Shown here: positions 7,148-11,829 of the stretch, one piece after another
Layout: every line of letters begins with the position of its first letter
Position numbering within the stretch: position 1 is the first letter of the stretch
Assembly (NCBI GenBank): GCA_037445085.1
Contig: JBBILG010000060.1
Location: 1 to 11,829 of the forward strand
Source of the DNA: JBBILG01 sp037445085
Lineage (GTDB): Bacteria > Pseudomonadota > Gammaproteobacteria > Burkholderiales > Methylophilaceae
Reading direction: 5' to 3'
Length of the DNA: 11,829 bases
Program-made: the position numbers and the translations under genes
The notes under the pieces: generated by a model
Database searches by the model: none
What the model saw: the letters and a program-made list of their open reading frames with translations, nothing else
Told to the model about the DNA's origin: nothing

Positions 7148-7152
7148 TCCTC
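7148..7152 (-). promoter_or_regulatory. Shine-Dalgarno GAGGA before the TTG start of the aminotransferase
   Basis: GAGGA ends 3 nt before the TTG at 7144-7142. The spacing is short, and together with the TTG it suggests modest initiation or coupling to the kinase gene that stops at 7157. Confidence 0.4.
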
Positions 7153-7156
7153 GGTC

Positions 7157-8599
7157 TCACCGTGTCTTATCGTCTGGCATGTCCAGGCATGTGCCGAGGG
7201 TCTGCCGGGTAGGGCTGGCGGCCGGCCAGTTTGTCAGCAGCCTGTGCGTGTCTTTTCGATGAGCCCGGGCAAATCCGGCGGCGGAGGCGTGCGCCCGCAT
7301 GCTATCCAGGTCGATCAGCACGACCTGGTCATTATGCCAGATTAGATTGGTCGCCTTCAAGTCGCCATGCGAGATGCGTGCCAGGCGCAGCCCGCGAAAC
7401 AGGTGGCGCAGGGCGCCCAGCTCGGTTTCGTCTGGTTCGCCGGGCGGTTGCCGTGGCCACAGCCGGCTCAGGTCGGGGCCGCCGACATAGGCGGTGATCA
7501 GCCATGCCTGGCCGCGAAACGGCCCCAGTCGCTGCTCGATCATCGCCAGTGGGCGGGCAGTGGGGATACCCAATGCCAGCAGGCGGTGCGCCTCGCGCCA
7601 TGCGTTCCAGGCGCGGCTCGGGCGCCAGAAGCGCGTGGCCGCATGGGCGGCGCCCTTGATGTTGTAGCGCTTGATGACCACGCTGCGTCCCGGCATGTCG
7701 ACGCGGGCGACGTTGGCGCTGTTGCCGGCTTTCAGTGACACGCCCTGGCGCATGAACCGGTCGGGATCCGCGAGCATGGGACCGAGCCAATCCGCCTCCT
7801 CGCGCGCGACAACCGTGAAACGGTCAATACGCTGCTCGACCTTGAATTGAGTGCAGTCCCGCACGCATTTTGACAGCAGGTCATCCAGGCGACGCTCCCG
7901 GGCCAGGCGCGCCAACCGGGCGAAACCGATCCTGTCGGGGTGGATGGCCGGGTTCTCGGAATGGTAGATGTCCAGCCAGGGATTGCTTGGCTCGGCGAGG
8001 TGGATCGGCAGTTGGGCCAGGAACAGAGCCAGGTTACGCATGGCCGTTGGGGCGTCGAGCCGCTTGCCCACGGCTTGTGCGGCGATGCCGTCGCCATCGA
8101 GCATGTACAGGGTGCCGTCATGCAGCAGGAAGTTGCCCAGGTGCAAGTCGGTCTGCGCCAGCCCCTTCTGGTGCATGTGCGCGAGCATCCGGATGGCTGT
8201 CGCCAATCGCGCGGCGGCCGTTTCCGGCGCCAGCGGGGTGTCCATGAGCGTTGTCGCGTTATCCAGGTATTGGGTGAGCAGATAGTGGCCACCTGCCTGC
8301 AACTCGCCGCAGTGCAGCAAGGGCGGGGTGGCGATGCCGGCCTCGGCGAGGGCATGGATGCCGGCCTGTTCCCGGTCGCAATGACGCGCGCTGTCGCGGG
8401 CGACGAGCAGCTTGGACAGAACGCTGCGCCCACGGTACAACCCTACGCCAACGATCCGCTTGCCGGGTAGCACGCGGAGGAGGCGCACGATTTGCAGGGG
8501 AGTCCCGTCCTGCAGGAGCACGCAGAAGGGCGTGGCCGGCTGCCGACCGGCATCGCGCAGGCTGTGGGCGGTCGCAGGGGGAACGGAAGGGGCCGCCAT
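7157..8599 (-). CDS. Tandem two-domain LPS kinase-like protein (WapQ-like)
   Basis: This 480-residue cytoplasmic protein contains two kinase-fold domains of the WaaP/InaA/RIO-like kind. The N-domain (about 35-240) has the nucleotide lysine K63 in LSKLLV, catalytic D151 in QTDLHLGN and metal-binding D168 in LDGDG. The C-domain (about 285-450) has K310 in VVIKRYN, catalytic D413 in SHGDLKATN and D430 in LIDLD. Both active sites therefore look complete. A protein of about this size ends the waaP kinase run in the pseudomonad core operon, from memory, so core-sugar phosphorylation or its control is likely, though biochemical roles there are poorly settled. The start at 8599 gives a TGACATG junction with the previous gene (1 nt gap) and GAGGGA 10 nt upstream. 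The frame is open upstream to 8836, but that stretch overlaps the preceding kinase and reads as its shadow. Confidence 0.85.
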   Translation of the reverse strand: MAAPSVPPATAHSLRDAGRQPATPFCVLLQDGTPLQIVRLLRVLPGKRIVGVGLYRGRSVLSKLLVARDSARHCDREQAGIHALAEAGIATPPLLHCGELQAGGHYLLTQYLDNATTLMDTPLAPETAAARLATAIRMLAHMHQKGLAQTDLHLGNFLLHDGTLYMLDGDGIAAQAVGKRLDAPTAMRNLALFLAQLPIHLAEPSNPWLDIYHSENPAIHPDRIGFARLARLARERRLDDLLSKCVRDCTQFKVEQRIDRFTVVAREEADWLGPMLADPDRFMRQGVSLKAGNSANVARVDMPGRSVVIKRYNIKGAAHAATRFWRPSRAWNAWREAHRLLALGIPTARPLAMIEQRLGPFRGQAWLITAYVGGPDLSRLWPRQPPGEPDETELGALRHLFRGLRLARISHGDLKATNLIWHNDQVVLIDLDSMRAHASAAGFARAHRKDTHRLLTNWPAASPTRQTLGTCLDMPDDKTR

Positions 8600-8600
8600 G

Positions 8601-9338
8601 TCAGTCGCGTCCCTCGAAGTAGCGCAGGATGTGATGGAGCTGCCGTTTGTCCTGGGTGTTGAGGCGCTGCCGCTGCAAATAATCGAGAAAGAAACGCAGG
8701 CGTTGCGTGCGGCTGAGCTGCCGCCTGGCGACCTTGTCCAGGCAGGCCAGGTCCTTGACGATGCGGTGGCGCAGCAGGGTGCCGCGCCAGAAACCGCCCA
8801 TCGGGCAGTCGATGAGGTACAGGCGCGCCTCGCCATCGACCAGGAGGTTGCGCCATTTCAGGTCGTTGTGGGTGAAGCCGTGCCCATGCAGCGTGCGCTT
8901 CATCTGCGCCAGTTGCCGCGAGACGCCGGCGACCCAGGCGCGATCGCGCAGGCGGGGGTCGGCCGAACGCGCCAGGATGGCCAGGTCGGTGGTTCCGGGC
9001 AGTTCCTCGGTCACCAGGGCGCCGCGCACGAAGCGGCGCAGACGCCGCTCCTGGCCGTAGGCGACGATCCGCGCCGTGGGGATGCCCCAGTCGATGAAGC
9101 GCTGGAGATTCAGCCATTCCCTTTCCACGCGCGAGTCGCCGAACCAGGCCTGCAAGTGCTTGCCGGCGCGGTGGTAAAGCTTGACGTAGTAGCGCTTGCC
9201 TGCCGCCTCGACACGCAGCACCCTGCTCAACGGCGAAGCGGTGATGTGCTGCCCTTCGAGTGCGAATGTGGTGTCGAGATCGGCGAACAAGCGCGCTTCC
9301 TGTTCGACGTGCGGCGCGGATAGATGCCATTGCTTCAT
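8601..9338 (-). CDS. LPS core kinase, Kdo/InaA-WaaP family (WapP-like)
   Basis: This 245-residue kinase-fold protein probably phosphorylates an inner-core sugar at the cytoplasmic face of the membrane. Visible are the N-lobe lysine K53 in RYYVKLYHRAGK (49-60), a hinge region EELPGTTDLA (111-120), the catalytic loop HNDLKWRN (157-164) with D159 and N164, and the metal-binding D177 in LIDCP where protein kinases have DFG. The length fits the single-domain lipopolysaccharide kinase family. The ATG at 9338 overlaps the waaP stop by 4 nt (ATGA), indicating coupled translation; its own ribosome site is weak (GGTGG). The same frame is open far upstream, to 10331, but there it only shadows waaP and waaG. 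It could be a heptose II kinase by analogy with pseudomonads; the exact position phosphorylated cannot be read from sequence. Confidence 0.88.
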   Translation of the reverse strand: MKQWHLSAPHVEQEARLFADLDTTFALEGQHITASPLSRVLRVEAAGKRYYVKLYHRAGKHLQAWFGDSRVEREWLNLQRFIDWGIPTARIVAYGQERRLRRFVRGALVTEELPGTTDLAILARSADPRLRDRAWVAGVSRQLAQMKRTLHGHGFTHNDLKWRNLLVDGEARLYLIDCPMGGFWRGTLLRHRIVKDLACLDKVARRQLSRTQRLRFFLDYLQRQRLNTQDKRQLHHILRYFEGRD

Positions 9339-10150
9339 GGTCGTGCCACCGAAGCGTACTTGCGCAGGTAACGCGCGCGCAGGCGCCGCGCCTCGCCTTC
9401 GAGGTGGCGCAACAGGCTCGCCTCGTCGCGCAGGATGTCGCGCAGCGGGCGGATGAAGTAGGCACGCAGGAAGCGCAACTGGTCGCGCCGGGTCAGGCCG
9501 ATGTCCATGGCGGAAAAATACAGCCCGGCGAGATCCTTGTCGCGCCAGCGGCGCGGGACGCGTGCGCGCACCTGGGCGCGGTGCAGGTCGATGATCGACA
9601 GCCGCAGGGCCTGTGGGCCGGGCGCCGGCTCGGTATGCAGCAGGAAATGGCATAGGTAGAAATCGCGATGGTTGACGCCGCCGCGATGCATGCGCCCGGC
9701 CATGTCGCCGACGCGGGCGATCAGCGCATGTTTCAGCGCTACGGGTGGCGGCTGGCTTGCCCAGTCGCGGCAATGGTCTTCCAGGCTGACGCAGGGCGCC
9801 AGTTCCTCGGTGATCAGGAAGGAATGGCGGCGCGCCGGATTGCCGCCGCGTTCGCCGAAAGCCACTGCGCGCATGGTGCCGATGTCCAGTTCGCCGAGGC
9901 GGCGGATGGCGTGCCATTCGTTGCCGGCGCCGAGGATGGGCAGGCGCGCGGAGAGCAGGTTCTTGAAGATCTCGCGCCAGCCGATGCCGTGGTGGATCTT
10001 GACGAAGTAGGCCCGGCCGACTATCTCGCTGCGGAAAGTGCGGCGGCGTTCCAGTTGGCGGAACACGGGGCCCTGCAGTTCCTCGACGGCGGCGAAGGGA
10101 TCCAGGTCCCGCCAGAGACCATCGAACGGGGGTGCCAGGAAGAGTTTCAT
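9335..10150 (-). CDS. waaP: LPS core heptose I kinase WaaP (RfaP)
   Basis: This 271-residue protein matches WaaP in length and motif order. It adds phosphate to heptose I of the LPS inner core, which stabilises the outer membrane by divalent-cation bridges. Seen are the start MKLFLAPPFDGLW (1-13), the segment TFRSEIVGRAYFVKIHHGIGW (38-58) holding lysine K51, EWHAIRRL (78-85), LITEEL (112-117), the catalytic HRDFYLCHFL (161-170) with D163, and the metal-binding IIDLHRAQ (186-193). This HRDFYLCHFL element is a hallmark that separates WaaP from the next, related kinase. The ATG overlaps the waaG stop by 4 nt, and its own stop overlaps the next start by 4 nt, so the three are probably translated as a coupled set. 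Confidence 0.95.
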   Translation of the reverse strand: MKLFLAPPFDGLWRDLDPFAAVEELQGPVFRQLERRRTFRSEIVGRAYFVKIHHGIGWREIFKNLLSARLPILGAGNEWHAIRRLGELDIGTMRAVAFGERGGNPARRHSFLITEELAPCVSLEDHCRDWASQPPPVALKHALIARVGDMAGRMHRGGVNHRDFYLCHFLLHTEPAPGPQALRLSIIDLHRAQVRARVPRRWRDKDLAGLYFSAMDIGLTRRDQLRFLRAYFIRPLRDILRDEASLLRHLEGEARRLRARYLRKYASVARP

Positions 10151-11268
10151 GAGCGGGTATCGAGAATGATGTCGGCGGCCCGTTCGTGCAGGCTGTAGAG
10201 GTCGGCGGTCTCGGCGAAGGCGAGCCCGTTGCGGCTCCAGGCGGCACGACTCCGCTCGTTGACGAGCATGTGGGCAAGCAGCGAGTCCAGGCGGGCCTGG
10301 TCGAAGGGGGAGACCAGCACCCGGCCGGCACCAGCCTCGTCGATGTAATGGGCGTAGCCGCAGACGTCGGTGGTCAGCACCGGCAATCCCGCCACCACCG
10401 CTTCCAGGAGCACCATACCGGCCGCCTCGCTGTAGGCCGGATGGATGAGCAGGTCGGCACCCAGCAGGAAGCGGGGGATGTCGTCTCGTCCCTTTAGGAT
10501 GTCCACCCGCGTATCCAAGCCCAGTTCCCGGGTCTGGGCCAGGAACGGCCGGGGATCGTCCTGGCCGATGGCGATCAGGCGGGTGCGTGCACGGAGCGCT
10601 CCAGGCAGGGAGGCCAGAGCACGCAGGCTGCGGTCCAGCCCTTTGGTCTTGAAGCCGGAGCCGATCTGCAGCAACAGCAGGTCATCCTCGCCCAGGCCGA
10701 ACTCCCGTCGGAAGGCGGCGCGGATCTCGGCCGCGTTGGCCGGGGCCCGCCGGTCCCGGGCGATGCCCGGGGGCAGCAGGTGGAGACGGTTTTCCGGGGT
10801 GCCGTAGTGCTTCACGAACAGGGGTTGCTGTTCGCGGGAGATCAGCAATATCCGGGTCCGGCTCTCGACCCCGAACACCGCCCGCTCGAAGGCGGCGAAA
10901 TGACGGTAGCGCCGCGTCAGCCGATAGGCGCGGCCGCGCAGGGTGCGGGCCTTTTCCTCAAAACAGGGGTCGGCGGCGAAATACACGTCCAGTCCCGGCA
11001 TCTTGTTGAAACCGATCACCTTGTCCGTCGGGCGTCGCCTAAGGTCGTCCCGTATCCAGGTTACGAATTTCTCGTAGCGGCCGGGATTGGTCAGGGCCCG
11101 GACAGGCACGACGACGACCTCAAAGCCGGACGGGATTTCCCCTTTCCATTCCAGGGTGTAGACCCGGATGGCATGGCCGCGCTGCTGGCAGACCCGGGCG
11201 ATGCGCAGGAAGTCCCGCTGCAGGCCGCCATAGGGGAAATATTTGTAGAGCGTGAACGTGAGACGCAT
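10147..11268 (-). CDS. waaG: LPS core glucosyltransferase WaaG (RfaG), GT4 family
   Basis: This 373-residue GT-B glycosyltransferase is nearly the same length as Escherichia coli WaaG (374). WaaG moves the first outer-core glucose from UDP-glucose to heptose II at the inner face of the membrane. The opening YKYFPYGGLQRDFLRIA (8-24) with the GG donor/acceptor loop, the segment IGFNKMPGLDVYFAADPCFEEKA (85-107), QIGSGFKTKGLDRSL (201-215), and the EX7E pair E281/E289 in YSEAAGMVLLE are all WaaG-typical. I start at 11268: upstream in-frame codons to 11310 lie inside the end of waaC, and 11268 gives a TGACATG junction with an AGGTGG ribosome site. The donor could be another UDP-hexose in this organism. 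No truncation seen. Confidence 0.95.
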   Translation of the reverse strand: MRLTFTLYKYFPYGGLQRDFLRIARVCQQRGHAIRVYTLEWKGEIPSGFEVVVVPVRALTNPGRYEKFVTWIRDDLRRRPTDKVIGFNKMPGLDVYFAADPCFEEKARTLRGRAYRLTRRYRHFAAFERAVFGVESRTRILLISREQQPLFVKHYGTPENRLHLLPPGIARDRRAPANAAEIRAAFRREFGLGEDDLLLLQIGSGFKTKGLDRSLRALASLPGALRARTRLIAIGQDDPRPFLAQTRELGLDTRVDILKGRDDIPRFLLGADLLIHPAYSEAAGMVLLEAVVAGLPVLTTDVCGYAHYIDEAGAGRVLVSPFDQARLDSLLAHMLVNERSRAAWSRNGLAFAETADLYSLHERAADIILDTRS

Positions 11269-11269
11269 G

Positions 11270-11829
11270 TCAGCCCACCTCTCCCGGGATGCCGGCCGGC
11301 AATGTGTCACCGTGGCCGCCTGCCAGCAGCCGGGCCCCGAATTCTTGCCAGACCCGCTCGGGAGGCAGGCGGGTGAAGCACAGCGGCTGCTCCCGCGCCA
11401 GGTCGTGGGCCGCCCGTTCCTGTTCGGTGGGGCGGTGGGCGCAGCGTTTCTTCAGGCAGGGGGCGCAGGGGAAGTCGCTGGCCAGGTGTTCCTGGCGCGG
11501 CCCCCAGGCGCCGGTGAAGCCGGGATGGGTGGGGCCGAACAGGGACAGGGTGGGCACGTCAAAGGCAGCGGCCAGGTGGCCCAGTCCCGTATCCACAGCC
11601 ACGCAGGCCCTGGCGCCGGCCAGTTCCGCCGCCATCCTGGCCAGCGACAGGCGCGGCAGCACGCGGGTGCGGGCCAGGCCGGCGGCGATGCGTTCCGCCC
11701 GTGCCTTTTCCTCCGCGTTGCCCCAGGGCAGGCGCGTTTCCCAGCCGGCAGCGTCGGCTTGCTCCGCCAGAGCCCGCCAATAGCATTCCGGCCAGTGCTT
11801 GGTGGGCCAGGTGGTGCCATGCAGGAACA
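11270..11829 (-). CDS. waaC: LPS heptosyltransferase I WaaC (RfaC), C-terminal part (runs off right edge)
   Basis: The reading frame stays open from the stop at 11270 to the window edge, giving 186 whole codons of the C-terminal half. WaaC (family GT9) adds the first L-glycero-D-manno-heptose from its ADP-activated form to Kdo2-lipid A. The signature HGTTWPTKHWPE, just inside the edge, is characteristic of WaaC; further on are VDTGLGHLAAAFDVPTLSLF and the GPTHPGFTGAWG loop, which belong to the nucleotide-sugar-binding C-domain of GT9. The tail carries a CAPCLKKRC segment. The true start is beyond 11829; GTG at 11662 lies within the gene and is not the start. The waaG gene follows after a single base. 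Confidence 0.93.
   Translation of the reverse strand, partial: FLHGTTWPTKHWPECYWRALAEQADAAGWETRLPWGNAEEKARAERIAAGLARTRVLPRLSLARMAAELAGARACVAVDTGLGHLAAAFDVPTLSLFGPTHPGFTGAWGPRQEHLASDFPCAPCLKKRCAHRPTEQERAAHDLAREQPLCFTRLPPERVWQEFGARLLAGGHGDTLPAGIPGEVG

Noticed and set aside
8600..8836. Upstream extension of the double-kinase frame
   Set aside because: It overlaps the preceding kinase gene; the ATG at 8599 gives the expected 1-nt junction.
8412..9323. Plus-strand open frame (303 codons)
   Set aside because: Antisense to the two kinase genes, whose catalytic motifs are evident; no sign of its own coding.
9339..10331. Upstream extension of the single-domain kinase frame, which would make a 576-residue protein
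   Set aside because: The extension overlaps all of waaP in another frame and is Pro/Arg-rich without motifs; the ATG at 9338 with an ATGA overlap is the natural start.
1..11829. CRISPR arrays, tRNA/rRNA genes, insertion sequences, intrinsic terminators
   Set aside because: No regularly spaced repeats, cloverleaf-like stretches, inverted-repeat ends with a transposase, or hairpin plus T-run was seen on either strand by eye.

Overview
This window carries one long co-directional gene train on the minus strand, read from the right edge to the left edge. It has ten complete genes plus one partial gene at each end. DNA is GC-rich (spot-counted lines run about 55-70% G+C), and genes are packed with overlaps of 4 nt or gaps of 1-93 nt. 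The lipopolysaccharide (LPS) core genes show a Gram-negative bacterium. The order waaC-waaG-waaP-kinase-double kinase resembles the pseudomonad core operon, so a gamma- or betaproteobacterium is the best guess; the species cannot be named from this sequence.

Region A (7157-11829) is the LPS inner-core block. It holds the 3' part of heptosyltransferase I (waaC), the first core glucosyltransferase (waaG), the heptose kinase (waaP), a second small kinase-fold protein, and a 480-residue protein with two kinase-fold domains that both keep catalytic residues. Together these encode one heptosyltransferase, one hexosyltransferase and four kinase-like domains for assembling and phosphorylating the core.

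Region B (1-7144) continues on the same strand 12 nt later and is unusual. In order of transcription it encodes a DegT-family (VioA/WecE-like) sugar aminotransferase with a TTG start; a MurF-like amide ligase that lacks most of the N-terminal domain and has a Cys-rich tail; an MmgE/PrpD-family protein; a CarB-like ATP-grasp ligase; a PglD-like left-handed beta-helix acyltransferase; a second ATP-grasp ligase; and the first 82 residues of a DUF849/BKACE beta-keto-acid cleavage enzyme. No glycosyltransferase, flippase or polymerase is seen in region B.

My reading, which is inference, is that region B is a small-molecule or sugar-tailoring pathway. The aminotransferase would make an amino-deoxy sugar. 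The PrpD-like and BKACE enzymes would shape or activate a carboxylic acid or acyl-CoA. The PglD-like enzyme would N- or O-acylate. The two ATP-grasp enzymes and the Mur-type ligase would form amide bonds in sequence. The product may decorate the LPS core or another surface glycan. I do not know a described pathway with exactly this gene set.

No stretch longer than 93 nt lacks a gene. I saw no tRNA, rRNA, CRISPR array, insertion sequence, clear terminator or convincing promoter; the promoter is probably upstream of waaC, outside the window.
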